Shown: one piece after another, positions 1-10,168 of the stretch
Layout: the number at the start of each line of letters is the position of its first letter
Numbering within the stretch: position 1 is the first letter of the stretch
Source of the DNA: Nitrospirae bacterium JdFR-85
GTDB lineage: Bacteria; Nitrospirota; Thermodesulfovibrionia; Thermodesulfovibrionales; JdFR-85
Assembly (NCBI GenBank): GCA_002011745.1
Contig: MTOU01000012.1
Location: 1 to 64,000 of the forward strand
DNA length: 64,000 nt
Direction: 5' to 3'
The notes under the pieces: model-generated
The model's input: only the letters and a program-made list of their open reading frames with translations
Told to the model about the DNA's origin: nothing
The model's database searches: none
Position numbers and translations under genes: made by a program

Positions 1-2
1 AA

Positions 3-92
3 AGTATAGAGAGGATAGTGTATGCAGTAATAAGTTATTTGAATGAGCATTGGAGTTTACACCCTCTTAAAGAATTTACACAGAAAGATTGA
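3..92 (+). CDS. C-terminal tail of an upstream gene (partial)
   Basis: An open frame enters from the left edge and ends at a TGA at 90-92, giving about 29 residues that include the motif YLNEHWSLHPLKEF. The start lies outside the window. The composition loosely resembles the end of a transposase or integrase, but nothing diagnostic is present, so no function is assigned. It could also be a chance open frame. Confidence 0.3.
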   Translation, partial: SIERIVYAVISYLNEHWSLHPLKEFTQKD

Positions 93-176
93 CATTACCT
101 CGGAACAGTAATTTCTGGTACTAACTGGTTTCTTTAGGTTAGAATAGATAGTTAAAGATTTTAAAAGGAGTAAAAA

Positions 177-3100
177 ATGAGACTCTATTACTTCTACAGG
201 ACGCCTGCCCTGAGCGAAGGTGTAGTAAGGCGTCTGAGAGAACAGATAAACTCCTTGACTAAAGAAGAGGTCCTTAAAATAGAGACGGAGTATTGCTTCT
301 ATGTCCAGTCTGAAGACCTTTTGACTGAGAATGAGATGTCTGTGCTGAGGTGGCTTCTTGCTGAGACATTCCAGCCAGAAGGCTTCTCCACTGAAAGCTT
401 TCTTGAAAAAGAAACAGGGGATTCTCTTTTGATAGAAGTAGGCCCGAGGATGAACTTCACCACCTCTTGGTCAACAAATGCTGTCTCAATCTGCAATGCC
501 TGTGGTATATACAAGATAAAACGGATAGAAAGATCAAGGAGGTACAGGTTCTATTTTAGACATCCTCTACCCCAGCAGAGGATCGAGGTATTGAAGGAGA
601 AAATACTTCCCCTCATACACGACCGTATGACAGAGTGTCCCTATCCTGAAAGGCTCACAAGTTTTGATACTGGCATAAAACCAGAACCTGTAAGGGTTAT
701 ACCGCTTATAGAGGAGGGTATTGAGGCATTAAAAAGAATAAACCGCCAGATGGGTCTTGGACTTGATGAGCAGGATATAGAGTATTATTACAATCTTTTT
801 GTGAATGATCTCAGGAGAAACCCTACTGATGTGGAGTGTTTTGACCTTGGTCAGTCAAACAGTGAACACTCAAGACACTGGTTCTTTAAAGGAAGGTTGA
901 TTATTGATGGAAAAGAGGCTCCTTATACCTTGATGAACCTGATAAAAGAACCCCTTATGAAGAATCCTACAAACTCGGTTATCGCCTTCAAGGATAATTC
1001 CTCTGCAATAAGGGGATTTAGGGTAAGAATTATAAAGCCCAAGGATACCACAAGGCCTTCTCCGTTCAGAGAGGAAGAGCCTCTTCTGCACCCTATTTTT
1101 ACAGCAGAGACGCACAACTTTCCCACGGGTGTTGCGCCCTTCCCAGGAGCTGAGACAGGCACCGGTGGAAGGATCCGTGATGTCCATGCCACAGGTCGTG
1201 GTAGCCATGTGATCGCAGGTACTGCAGCATACTGTGTGGGAAACCTCAGAATACCCGGATATGAACTGCCCTGGGAGGAGGACTTTCTTTATCCAGCCAA
1301 TCTTGCCACCCCACTGCAGATAGAAATAGAGGCGAGCAATGGTGCCTCTGACTACGGGAACAAGTTTGGAGAGCCTGTGATACAGGGCTTTACGAGGTCT
1401 TTTGGGCTGAGGACACCTGACGGACAGAGGTGGGAATGGGTGAAGCCTATAATGTTTACTGGTGGAGTGGGCCAGATAGATGACAGACATACTGAGAAGG
1501 GAGAGCCTGAGATTGGTATGCTTGTGGTCAAGATCGGTGGGCCTGCCTACAGGATCGGGATTGGTGGTGGAGCAGCCTCCAGTATGATACAGGGCGAGAA
1601 TGTGGAGGAGCTTGATTTTTCAGCTGTCCAGCGTGGCGATGCAGAGATGGAACAGAAGCTGAACAGAGTGATAAGGGCATGTATTGAGTTAGGGGAAGAG
1701 AATCCCATAATAAGTATACATGATCAGGGCGCTGGTGGTAATTCAAATGTGTTGAAGGAGATCGTGTATCCTGAGGGTGCAAGGATAGAGGTGAGAAAGA
1801 TACTCCTTGGAGACGAGACACTTTCTGTACTTGAGATATGGGGTGCAGAGTACCAGGAGAACGATGCTCTTCTGCTGAGGCCAGAGTCTCTTGAGACTTT
1901 CAAGAAGATCTGTGAGAGAGAGAAACTCCCCTTTTCTGTTGTTGGAGAGGTCACTGGAGATGGTTATGTGGTGCTTTATGATGAGATGGATGATTCCACT
2001 CCTGTTAACCTGCCCCTTGCGAAGGTACTTGGTAAGATGCCTCAGAAGACCTTTAATCTGGAGAGTAGACCCCAGAGGCTTGAACCCTTAACCCTGCCCA
2101 AGGGATTGAGGGTAAGAGAGGCATTGGATAGGGTGCTGAGAAATCTGGCTGTAGGTTCCAAAAGGTTCCTTACGAATAAGGTTGACAGGAGTGTTACAGG
2201 CCTTATAGTTCAACAGCAGTGTGTTGGGCCTATGCAGCTTACACTTAGTGATGTGGCTGTGGTTGCACAGAGTCATTTCAGCACCACAGGGGTGGCTATA
2301 TCCATAGGGGAGCAACCCCTCAAAACACTCATAAGTCCAGAAGCAATGGCAAGGCTTGCTGTTACAGAGGCCCTCACAAACCTTATGTGGGCAAAGATAT
2401 CAAGACTTGAGGATGTGAAGTGCTCTGGGAACTGGATGTGGGCACCAAAGCTGCCTGGTGAAGGTGTAAAACTATACCGGGCTGCATATGCCCTAAGGGA
2501 GACACTCATAGAGCTGGGTATTGCCATTGACGGTGGTAAGGACAGCCTATCAATGGCAGCAATTGTACGCGCCCCTGATGGTACCTCAGAAGTGGTGAAG
2601 TCACCAGGTACCCTTGTTGTCTCTGCCTATGCCCCTTGTACTGATATTAGAAAGGTGATAACTCCAGACATAAAGAGACCTGGCAGCAGTAGACTTATCT
2701 ATGTGAATCTCTCTGGATGGAGGTTCAGACCCGGAGGTTCTGCCCTTGCTCAGGTCTTCAAACAGATTGGTGATGAATCACCTGATCTGGTTTCTGCCGA
2801 GGCTCTCAAAGACGGATTCAATGCTGTACAGGAGTTGATAGACAGAGGACTTATTCTTTCAGGTCATGACTGCTCTGATGGGGGGTTAATAACATGCATA
2901 CTCGAGATGGCCTTTGGAGGAAACGGTGGACTCAGGATAGAACTGCAGACCCAAGAGGCAGACCCTCTCAGGGTTTTGTTCTCAGAAGAACCCGGTTTTG
3001 TTGTTGAGTACCTTCCTGAGAATGAATCAGATGTGATCGGAGTGTTTGAGAAGTATAGACTGTCCTGGCAGAAGATTGGTGAAACCATTGAAGAAGATTC

Positions 3101-4115
3101 AATCATTGTTTTTCATAATACCCGTGAGGTGCTGAAGGAGAGCATGACAGAGCTGAGGTTGGTCTGGGAGGAGACGAGTTATCAGATAGACAGGCTACAG
3201 GCCAACCCTGAGTGTGTAGATGAGGAGAGAGAGACAATTAGAAGGAGTTATGTGCCACCTTATAGGGTCTCCTTTGAGCCAGAACCTACACCTCATGAGG
3301 TGCTCCTGAGGCGGGCAAAACCAAAGGTTGCTGTACTCAGGGAAGAGGGTAGTAACGGAGACCGTGAGATGGCCTCTGCATTCTGGCAGGCTGGCTTTGA
3401 GGTATGGGATGTGACGATGACAGATCTTGTGAGGGGTGAGATCAGTCTCAGGGAATTCAAAGGAATTGCCTTTGTGGGTGGCTTCAGCTATGCAGATGTC
3501 CTTGATTCGGCAAAGGGCTGGGCAGGTGTGATAAGGTTCAACAGGAGGGTGTACGAGGAGTTTGAAAGCTTCTACGAAAGGTCTGACACATTTAGCCTCG
3601 GTGTATGTAATGGTTGTCAGTTAATGGCTCTACTGGGGTGGGTGCCCTGTAAGGGATTAGAGGACCATCGCCAGGTGAGATTTATAAAGAACCGTTCTGA
3701 AAGGTTTGAGTCAAGATTTTCTACAGTCAAGATCTTGCCCTCTCCCTCAATAATGCTCAAGGGCATGGAAGGCTCTATACTCGGTGTTTGGGTTGCCCAT
3801 GGAGAGGGGAGAGTACACTTTCCTGATGAGAAACTAAAAGATGATGTACTCAGCAGAGGTCTTGCCCCTTTAAGGTATGTGGATGAGAGGGGGGAGGTCA
3901 CCACAGTATATCCCTTTAATCCCAATGGCTCTCCTGAGGGTATAACAGGCCTCTGTAGCCCCGATGGCAGACACCTTGCAATGATGCCCCATCCTGAGAG
4001 GACATTCCTCCTGTGGCAGTGGGCATGGATACCGGAGGAGTGGAGTAGAGGTATGAAGGCCTCTCCTTGGCTCAGAATGTTTCAGAATGCGAGAGTTTGG
4101 TGTGAAGAGGCTTAG
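177..4115 (+). CDS. purL: Phosphoribosylformylglycinamidine synthase, long single-chain type
   Basis: This enzyme catalyses the ATP- and glutamine-dependent conversion of FGAR to FGAM in purine synthesis. At 1312 residues it is the fused form: an N-terminal PurS-like part (about 1-190), a synthase core with QSNSEHSRHWFF and TAETHNFPTGVAPF, and a C-terminal class I glutaminase. The glutaminase nucleophile is Cys1144 in GVCNGCQLM, with the His/Glu pair in MMPHPERTF. An AAAGGAG ribosome site at 164-172 supports the ATG. The core and C-terminus, for example SPWLRMFQNAR and HPERTFLLWQWAW, look more like eukaryotic PFAS than E. coli PurL (from memory). The downstream leuD follows after 58 bp on the same strand. 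The function is very secure. Confidence 0.97.
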   Translation: MRLYYFYRTPALSEGVVRRLREQINSLTKEEVLKIETEYCFYVQSEDLLTENEMSVLRWLLAETFQPEGFSTESFLEKETGDSLLIEVGPRMNFTTSWSTNAVSICNACGIYKIKRIERSRRYRFYFRHPLPQQRIEVLKEKILPLIHDRMTECPYPERLTSFDTGIKPEPVRVIPLIEEGIEALKRINRQMGLGLDEQDIEYYYNLFVNDLRRNPTDVECFDLGQSNSEHSRHWFFKGRLIIDGKEAPYTLMNLIKEPLMKNPTNSVIAFKDNSSAIRGFRVRIIKPKDTTRPSPFREEEPLLHPIFTAETHNFPTGVAPFPGAETGTGGRIRDVHATGRGSHVIAGTAAYCVGNLRIPGYELPWEEDFLYPANLATPLQIEIEASNGASDYGNKFGEPVIQGFTRSFGLRTPDGQRWEWVKPIMFTGGVGQIDDRHTEKGEPEIGMLVVKIGGPAYRIGIGGGAASSMIQGENVEELDFSAVQRGDAEMEQKLNRVIRACIELGEENPIISIHDQGAGGNSNVLKEIVYPEGARIEVRKILLGDETLSVLEIWGAEYQENDALLLRPESLETFKKICEREKLPFSVVGEVTGDGYVVLYDEMDDSTPVNLPLAKVLGKMPQKTFNLESRPQRLEPLTLPKGLRVREALDRVLRNLAVGSKRFLTNKVDRSVTGLIVQQQCVGPMQLTLSDVAVVAQSHFSTTGVAISIGEQPLKTLISPEAMARLAVTEALTNLMWAKISRLEDVKCSGNWMWAPKLPGEGVKLYRAAYALRETLIELGIAIDGGKDSLSMAAIVRAPDGTSEVVKSPGTLVVSAYAPCTDIRKVITPDIKRPGSSRLIYVNLSGWRFRPGGSALAQVFKQIGDESPDLVSAEALKDGFNAVQELIDRGLILSGHDCSDGGLITCILEMAFGGNGGLRIELQTQEADPLRVLFSEEPGFVVEYLPENESDVIGVFEKYRLSWQKIGETIEEDSIIVFHNTREVLKESMTELRLVWEETSYQIDRLQANPECVDEERETIRRSYVPPYRVSFEPEPTPHEVLLRRAKPKVAVLREEGSNGDREMASAFWQAGFEVWDVTMTDLVRGEISLREFKGIAFVGGFSYADVLDSAKGWAGVIRFNRRVYEEFESFYERSDTFSLGVCNGCQLMALLGWVPCKGLEDHRQVRFIKNRSERFESRFSTVKILPSPSIMLKGMEGSILGVWVAHGEGRVHFPDEKLKDDVLSRGLAPLRYVDERGEVTTVYPFNPNGSPEGITGLCSPDGRHLAMMPHPERTFLLWQWAWIPEEWSRGMKASPWLRMFQNARVWCEEA

Positions 4116-4173
4116 TGTGATAAAATAATACGGCTTCCTGTAGGATTTAAGAAAGTCTCTCGGAGGTGTTCGG

Positions 4174-4671
4174 ATGAAGATCAAAGGCAGGGTCTGGAAG
4201 TTTGGTGCTGATGTTGATACTGACGCGATCATTCCAGCAAGGTATCTCAACACCTCAGACCCGAAGGAACTGGCAAAACATGTTATGGAGGATGCTGACC
4301 CTGATTTTCCGAAGAAGGTCACCTCAGGTGACATAATAGTGGCAGATAAGAACTTTGGATGCGGTTCCTCCCGAGAGCATGCCCCTATAGCGATAAAGGC
4401 AGCAGGAGTACAGGCTGTGGTTGCAAAGAGCTTCGCAAGGATATTCTACCGGAATGCCTTTAATATAGGCCTTCCCATCTTTGAATCACCTGAGGCAGCA
4501 GAACGCGTTCAGGAGGGCGATATAATTGAGATTGATGCAAACTCTGGTATTATAAAAAACCTTACCAGAGATGAGCAGTACCAGGCAAAACCTATACCCT
4601 CTTTTATGCAGGAGTTAATCGCCTCAGGTGGTCTTATTGAATGGACAAAAAAGAGACTTCAGACACTATGA
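4174..4671 (+). CDS. leuD: 3-isopropylmalate dehydratase small subunit
   Basis: Small subunit of the leucine-pathway isomerase, which pairs with a LeuC [4Fe-4S] subunit not seen in this window. The 165-residue protein has the short LeuD layout: [19 protein letters not shown] at the start and the [13 protein letters not shown] substrate loop around residue 65. This is the archaeal/thermophile-like small-subunit length rather than the 200-residue E. coli type. Ribosome site GGAGG lies at 4161-4165. It overlaps the next gene (glgB), so the two are probably cotranscribed although functionally unrelated. A homoaconitase-type small subunit cannot be fully excluded without its partner. Confidence 0.92.
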   Translation: MKIKGRVWKFGADVDTDAIIPARYLNTSDPKELAKHVMEDADPDFPKKVTSGDIIVADKNFGCGSSREHAPIAIKAAGVQAVVAKSFARIFYRNAFNIGLPIFESPEAAERVQEGDIIEIDANSGIIKNLTRDEQYQAKPIPSFMQELIASGGLIEWTKKRLQTL

Positions 4672-6569
4672 CCAAGCTTCCTCCTTTGATCACAGAGTAC
4701 GATCTGTATCTGTTTGGAGAAGGTAACCATCTCAGGGTCTTTGAGAAACTTGGTGCCCATATTGTAGAGACAGACAGAGGTAGAGGTGTACACTTTGCGG
4801 TCTGGGCACCGAACGCTGAACAGGTGAGTGTGATCGGTTCTTTTAATGACTGGAATCCTGACAAACATAAGATGCTTCCACTCGGGTCCTCTGGAGTGTG
4901 GGCTACTTTTGTGCCTGAGGCGAAGGAGGGAGACCTTTATAAGTACTTTATAAAATCCCGTTATGATGGAGTGATAAGAATAAAAACAGACCCTTATGGC
5001 TTCTTCTTTGAAGAGAGACCGAAGACTGCTACTGTGATATACGACATCAATAAGTACTCTTGGTCAGACAAGGAATGGATGGAGGCAAGAAGAAAGACAG
5101 ACCAGCTCCGAAGACCCATGGCTATATATGAGGTCCATCTTGGCTCATGGATGAGGAATTCTGATGGTAGTTTTCTCTCATACAGAGAGCTTGCTGACAA
5201 ACTTATACCCTATGTGCGTCAGATGGGTTTTACTCATGTGGAATTACTTCCTGTAATGGAGCATCCCCTGGATGAGTCCTGGGGATATCAATGCACAGGG
5301 TATTTTGCCCCTACAAGCAGATACGGTCCACCTGAGGATTTTATGTACTTCATTGACTGCTGTCACCAGGCAGGTATTGGAGTTATCCTGGACTGGGTAC
5401 CAGGACATTTCCCGAGGGATGACCATGCGCTCAGACTCTTTGATGGCACCTGTCTGTACGAGTATGAAGACCCCAAAAAGAGTGAACACAAGGATTGGGG
5501 CACCTTGATATTTAACTATGCCAGGAATGAGGTGAGAAACTTTCTACTCGCCTCAGCCTTCTTCTGGCTTGATAAATACCACATAGATGGCCTCAGGGTG
5601 GATGCAGTTGCATCAATGCTATATCTGGACTATTCAAAGTCTCCAGGAGAGTGGGTGCCCAATGTATACGGTGGAAAGGAGAACTTAGAGGCAATTGATT
5701 TTATAAAGAGATTCAATGAGATGGTCCACAGTTATTTTCCCGGAGTCGTAACCATTGCAGAGGAGTCTACTGCATGGCCCGGGGTCTCAAGACCCACCTA
5801 CTTAGGGGGACTTGGCTTTACCATGAAATGGAACATGGGGTGGATGCATGACACCCTTGAGTACTTCTCAAAAGACCCTATATACAGAAAGTATCACCAC
5901 AGTAACCTCACCTTCAGCCTTCTTTATGCCTTTTCGGAGAACTTTGTCCTTCCCCTTTCGCATGATGAGGTGGTACATGGGAAGAGGGCCTTAATTGAGA
6001 AGATGCCTGGAGACCTCTGGCAGAAGTTTGCCAACCTGAGGGCACTTTATGGATACATGTACGGGCATCCTGGCAAAAAGCTCCTCTTTATGGGTAATGA
6101 GTTTGGTCAATGGTGGGAGTGGGACTGTAATGCCTCTCTGCAGTGGCACCTTCTTGAGGAGCAGATGCATGGCAAACTGAATCTGTATGTGAGAGACCTG
6201 AACCTTCTTTATCAATCAGAGCCTGCCCTCTACGAAGTTGACTTTACATCAGAAGGATTTGAGTGGATTGACTTTTATGATGCGGACCAAAGTGTGATAT
6301 CATTTATCAGAAAGGCCAAGCATCCTGACAACTTCCTTCTCTTTGTCTGTAATTTCACCCCTGTTCCGAGATTCAACTATACAGTAGGAGTTCCGAGGGG
6401 AGGTTATTACAGAGAGGTTCTCAATAGCGATTCTGAACTCTACGGAGGTAGTAACTTGGGGAACCTTGGAGGAGTTCTGGCAAAAGAGAAAGAGGCCCAC
6501 AACCGACCTTTCTCCTTAGAACTCACCCTTCCTCCACTTAGTGTGATTATACTAAAACCAGAGGAGTGA
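4641..6569 (+). CDS. glgB: 1,4-alpha-glucan branching enzyme
   Basis: GH13 glycogen branching enzyme that makes alpha-1,6 branches in glycogen. Visible parts are an N-terminal CBM48 module ([19 protein letters not shown]), the catalytic barrel with nucleophile Asp321 in DGLRVDAV, the acid in IAEES (Glu374/375) and [10 protein letters not shown]. The 642-residue length fits bacterial GlgB lacking the extra N1 module. The first ATG overlaps leuD by 31 bases. A second ATG at 4668 gives the classic ATGA 4-base overlap and may be the real start, shortening the protein by 9 residues. No other glycogen genes are nearby. Its stop touches the stop of the convergent asd gene, with no room for a terminator. 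Confidence 0.95.
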   Translation: MDKKETSDTMTKLPPLITEYDLYLFGEGNHLRVFEKLGAHIVETDRGRGVHFAVWAPNAEQVSVIGSFNDWNPDKHKMLPLGSSGVWATFVPEAKEGDLYKYFIKSRYDGVIRIKTDPYGFFFEERPKTATVIYDINKYSWSDKEWMEARRKTDQLRRPMAIYEVHLGSWMRNSDGSFLSYRELADKLIPYVRQMGFTHVELLPVMEHPLDESWGYQCTGYFAPTSRYGPPEDFMYFIDCCHQAGIGVILDWVPGHFPRDDHALRLFDGTCLYEYEDPKKSEHKDWGTLIFNYARNEVRNFLLASAFFWLDKYHIDGLRVDAVASMLYLDYSKSPGEWVPNVYGGKENLEAIDFIKRFNEMVHSYFPGVVTIAEESTAWPGVSRPTYLGGLGFTMKWNMGWMHDTLEYFSKDPIYRKYHHSNLTFSLLYAFSENFVLPLSHDEVVHGKRALIEKMPGDLWQKFANLRALYGYMYGHPGKKLLFMGNEFGQWWEWDCNASLQWHLLEEQMHGKLNLYVRDLNLLYQSEPALYEVDFTSEGFEWIDFYDADQSVISFIRKAKHPDNFLLFVCNFTPVPRFNYTVGVPRGGYYREVLNSDSELYGGSNLGNLGGVLAKEKEAHNRPFSLELTLPPLSVIILKPEE

Positions 6570-7589
6570 TTATGCCATCTCTATCAGTTTTTCTGCTATT
6601 TGTATAGTATTAAGTGCAGCTCCTTTGCGGAGGTTGTCAGCAACAACCCACATATTGAGTCCATTCTCAATAGACTCGTCCTCCCTGATTCTACCTACAT
6701 AGACCTCATCCTTGCCAGCAACATCAACAGGCAAAGGATAGACATTTTTGTCAGGTGCATCAAATACCACAATGCCTGGAAAGGCTGCAAGCAGTGCCCT
6801 CGCCTCGTTGGCTGTGAGTTTTTTCTCAGTCTCAATATTTATACTCTCTGAATGACCTCTAAAGACAGGCACTCTCACAGTGGTGGCAGTAACCCTTATT
6901 GAGTCGTCTCCCATAATCTTCTTAGTTTCATTCACCATCTTCATCTCTTCCTTAGTATATCCATTATCCATAAACTTGTCTATGTGTGGTAACACATTAA
7001 AGGCTATCTGGTAAGGATAGACATTGCATTGTATCTCTCTGAAATTAAGCAGATCAGTAGTCTGCTTCAGAAGCTCATCCATAGCCTTTTTGCCGGTACC
7101 AGAGACAGACTGGAAGGTGGTAACCACCACCCTCTTGATCTTTGCCTCATCATGCAGAGGCTTGAGTGCGACCACCATCTGGATAGTGGAGCAGTTTGGG
7201 TTTGCTATTATGCCTTTGTGCCAACTTAGGTCTTGGGGATTGACTTCAGGGACAACCAGAGGTACATCTGGGTCCATTCTCCAGGCAGAGGAGTTGTCAA
7301 CAACCACACACCCCTCTCTCACTGCCACAGGGGCAAAATGTCTTGATCTTTCTGCTCCTGCTGAAAACAGTGCGATGTCCACTCCCTTAAAAGATTCCTC
7401 AGTTAGTTTATGTATTGTAAGAGAGTCTCCCTTGAAGTCCATCTTTTTGCCTTCAGACCTTTCTGAGGCAAAAAGCCTCAGTTCTTCTACAGGAAAGTTT
7501 CTCTCCTCAAGGATTGATACCATCTCCTCTCCAACTGCTCCAGTAGCACCTACCACAGCCACAATGTATCTTTCTTTTTTCTTTAACAT
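6570..7589 (-). CDS. asd: Aspartate-semialdehyde dehydrogenase
   Basis: NADPH-dependent reduction of aspartyl phosphate to aspartate semialdehyde, the branch point to lysine/diaminopimelate, threonine and methionine. The 339-residue protein starts with the nucleotide-binding motif VVGATGAVGEEM and has the catalytic cysteine in ANPNCSTIQM. A GGAGGGT ribosome site sits 6 bases before the ATG. It is transcribed alone, divergent from the cooC-like gene and abutting glgB tail to tail. No lysine riboswitch is seen in the roughly 140 bp upstream. Confidence 0.96.
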   Translation of the reverse strand: MLKKKERYIVAVVGATGAVGEEMVSILEERNFPVEELRLFASERSEGKKMDFKGDSLTIHKLTEESFKGVDIALFSAGAERSRHFAPVAVREGCVVVDNSSAWRMDPDVPLVVPEVNPQDLSWHKGIIANPNCSTIQMVVALKPLHDEAKIKRVVVTTFQSVSGTGKKAMDELLKQTTDLLNFREIQCNVYPYQIAFNVLPHIDKFMDNGYTKEEMKMVNETKKIMGDDSIRVTATTVRVPVFRGHSESINIETEKKLTANEARALLAAFPGIVVFDAPDKNVYPLPVDVAGKDEVYVGRIREDESIENGLNMWVVADNLRKGAALNTIQIAEKLIEMA

Positions 7590-7731
7590 CCTTAAACCCT
7601 CCTCCAGAGTTTTTATATAAATTATTAATGTAATTAAAATATCAAAACAAAATCAAGCCAAAGGGGTCACCTTCCAGTGGTTTCTTACTTTATACATTTT
7701 GTGGTACTATTACTACATTGAGGAGATAAGG

Positions 7732-8499
7732 ATGCCATACATCATAGCTTTTGCAGGGAAGGGAGGAACAGGCAAGACATCCATAGCTGCTTTGACAGTG
7801 AGGTATCTGCTTCAGTTTCGTGGAGGTCCAGTGCTTGCAGTTGATGCAGACAGTAATGCCTGTCTGAATGAAGCACTTGGCGTACAGGTACACACCACTG
7901 TAGGAAGGTTGAGGGAGCAGTCTTTAAAGACTATACGAGAAGGAGACAACAGACCAGGTGGATTGAGTATGGAAGAGTTCTTAGAGTATCAGGTCCATCA
8001 GGCCCTTGTAGAGTCTGAGGGATTTGACCTCCTTGTAATGGGCAGACCTGAAGGGCCTGGTTGCTACTGTGCAGCCAATAATATTATCAGAAAATATACT
8101 GATTATCTCTCTGAAAAGTATCCCTATGTGGTGATAGACAATGAAGCAGGAATGGAACATCTCAGCAGGAGAACCACCCATCGAGTGAATCTTCTTCTTA
8201 TAATATCTGATCCTACTGTGAAGGGTATAAAAACCGCTGACAGGATAAACCGTCTTGTGGATGAGCTCGAATTGGATATAAAAGAGAGGGCTCTTATAAT
8301 AAATAGGGTAACAGGTGAAGAAGCAGAAGAACTCAGCAGTTTTGCTGAAGAGCTTGGTCTTACTGTTGCTGGCACTGTTCCTGATGATAAAGTGGTCTTT
8401 GAGTTTGACATGAAGGGTAAACCGGTCTTCCATCTGCCTGAGGATTCAGTGGCTCTTAAGGCTGTTTATGGTATTCTTGAGAGTCTCAATATTCCATGA
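7732..8499 (+). CDS. cooC: CooC-like P-loop ATPase (CODH nickel-insertion family)
   Basis: A MinD/ParA-type ATPase of 255 residues. The deviant Walker A FAGKGGTGKTS is at the N-terminus. The CooC hallmark GRPEGPGCYCAANN (paired cysteines that bind metal in CooC dimers) lies near the middle, followed by VIDNEAGMEHLSRRT. In characterised family members it matures the nickel site of carbon monoxide dehydrogenase or acetyl-CoA synthase. The ATG at 7732 is chosen because TGAGGAG lies just upstream; a TTG at 7699 would add an unlikely 11 residues. No CODH gene is adjacent, so the client enzyme must lie elsewhere. Confidence 0.85.
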   Translation: MPYIIAFAGKGGTGKTSIAALTVRYLLQFRGGPVLAVDADSNACLNEALGVQVHTTVGRLREQSLKTIREGDNRPGGLSMEEFLEYQVHQALVESEGFDLLVMGRPEGPGCYCAANNIIRKYTDYLSEKYPYVVIDNEAGMEHLSRRTTHRVNLLLIISDPTVKGIKTADRINRLVDELELDIKERALIINRVTGEEAEELSSFAEELGLTVAGTVPDDKVVFEFDMKGKPVFHLPEDSVALKAVYGILESLNIP

Positions 8500-8597
8500 A
8501 TACCATTTAGAAATAAATAAATGTTAAAATATACTATTATAGATGTTCTTACTGGTGGGGTTGACTGATAAGTGCCCTCCTGGAAAGTGTATCTGCC

Positions 8598-10022
8598 TTG
8601 AGTACTCTGGCAGAAGATAGGCTTTTTTATGAAATAAGAGAAGAATGTGGGGTCTTCGGGGTCTTTGGACATCCAGAGGCAGCCAACCTTACATACCTCG
8701 GTCTTTACGCCCTCCAACACAGAGGCCAGGAAGGTGCAGGGATATGCTCCACAGATGGAAAACAGCTCTATATTGAGAAGTCTACAGGTCTTGTAGCAGA
8801 TATATTCTCTGATAAGAGACTAAGAAAGCTTCCAGGTTTTGCAGCTATTGGACATAATAGATACTCTACAGCCGGAGGTAGCTCTTTAAAAAATGTCCAG
8901 CCACTTCTGGCAACCTTCTCTTTGGGTTCTATAGCGGTTGCCCATAATGGCAATCTTGTGAATGCGACTGAACTGAGGGAGCAACTCGAGAGAGAGGGTG
9001 CTATATTCCAGTCTACTGCTGACAGTGAGGTAATAGTACATCTTACTGCTCATTCCAGGGCAGATACATTTAAGGCGAGGCTTATTGATGCCCTCAGCCA
9101 AGTCGCAGGTGCCTTCAGTCTCCTGGTACTCAGAGAAAAGGAGTTGATAGCAGTCAGAGACCCTTATGGTGTCAGACCACTCTGCCTCGGGAGTTTTGAT
9201 GGCGCCTATGTAGTCTCTTCTGAGACCTGTGCATTTGATCTGATCGGAGCAGAGTATATACGGGATATTGAGCCTGGTGAGATGGTTGTGATAAGTGAGG
9301 ATGGGGTTGAGTCTCTGAAGGCTTTACATAGTCATAAGAAGGCGTACTGTATCTTCGAGTTTATTTATTTCGCAAGGCCTGATAGTTTTATCTTTGGAGG
9401 CATAAATGTGAATGAGGTGAGAAAGAGCCTTGGTAGAAATCTCGCAAAGGAGAGGCCTGTAGAGGCAGATCTAGTGATCCCTGTGCCAGACAGTGGTATG
9501 CCCGCAGCCTTAGGATATGCCACTGAAGCAGGTATCCCCTTTGAACTTGGTCTCATAAGAAACCACTATGTAGGTAGGACATTCATTGAGCCGAAACAGA
9601 GTATAAGACATTTTGGCGTGAAGATTAAACTAAATCCAGTGAGGAATATCCTTAGAGGCAAAAGAGTTATTGTAGTTGATGATTCAATCGTCAGAGGTAC
9701 CACAAGTAAAAAAATAGTGAAGATGGTCCGTGAAGTAGGAGGTGCAAGGGAGGTGCATGTGAGAATAAGTTCTCCCAAGACAATCGGTCCCTGCTTTTAT
9801 GGGATAGATACACCCACCAGAAGGGAGCTTATAGCTTCTTCGCATAGAGTAGAAGAGATAAGAAAGTATATTACAGCAGACAGTCTCGCCTATCTGAGCC
9901 TTGATGGTCTAAGGGCCTCTGTGCCCAATCCAGACGATTACTGTTATGCCTGTTTCACCAATGACTATCCTATAAGATTTCCAGGAGAGCAGGTGGAACA
10001 GATGGAACTTCTCTTTGTTTAA
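8598..10022 (+). CDS. purF: Amidophosphoribosyltransferase
   Basis: First committed enzyme of purine synthesis (PRPP plus glutamine to phosphoribosylamine). It is an Ntn-hydrolase whose nucleophile would be Cys17 in EECGVFG after removal of a 16-residue propeptide. The PRPP site is [13 protein letters not shown]. Cysteines in [15 protein letters not shown] and the YCYAC pair match the ligands of the B. subtilis-type [4Fe-4S] enzyme (known for the family, inferred here). Only a TTG start at 8598 (or CTG at 8565) is available; TGGAAAG serves as a weak ribosome site. It is separated from atpB by 146 bp containing a good promoter. Confidence 0.95.
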   Translation: MSTLAEDRLFYEIREECGVFGVFGHPEAANLTYLGLYALQHRGQEGAGICSTDGKQLYIEKSTGLVADIFSDKRLRKLPGFAAIGHNRYSTAGGSSLKNVQPLLATFSLGSIAVAHNGNLVNATELREQLEREGAIFQSTADSEVIVHLTAHSRADTFKARLIDALSQVAGAFSLLVLREKELIAVRDPYGVRPLCLGSFDGAYVVSSETCAFDLIGAEYIRDIEPGEMVVISEDGVESLKALHSHKKAYCIFEFIYFARPDSFIFGGINVNEVRKSLGRNLAKERPVEADLVIPVPDSGMPAALGYATEAGIPFELGLIRNHYVGRTFIEPKQSIRHFGVKIKLNPVRNILRGKRVIVVDDSIVRGTTSKKIVKMVREVGGAREVHVRISSPKTIGPCFYGIDTPTRRELIASSHRVEEIRKYITADSLAYLSLDGLRASVPNPDDYCYACFTNDYPIRFPGEQVEQMELLFV

Positions 10023-10086
10023 ATCCAGAGATCTTCTCTTCCCATTTCTGCTTATAGCCTTATAAAAAAAATAAAATGATTTTTCC

Positions 10087-10115
10087 TTGACAATTCCATA
10101 ATTGTTTTTTAATAC
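10087..10115 (+). promoter_or_regulatory. Sigma-70-type promoter for atpB-atpE
   Basis: A perfect TTGACA at 10087-10092 is followed by candidate -10 boxes TTTAAT (10108-10113, 15-bp spacer) or TAATAC (10110-10115, 17-bp spacer). It lies about 55 bp before the atpB start. Pattern recognition only. Confidence 0.55.
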
Positions 10116-10168
10116 TAACAACACTTTAAATTTCCAGTTAATAGAAAATCTTATTTTAGGAGGTAAAG

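Noticed and set aside
870-1490. Long reverse-strand open frame inside purL
   Set aside because: It is antisense to a strongly conserved coding region, has no family similarity and no ribosome site.
7590-7731. Possible lysine riboswitch before asd
   Set aside because: The gap is about 140 bp, AT-rich, and shared with a divergent gene. No conserved riboswitch core or terminator hairpin was seen.
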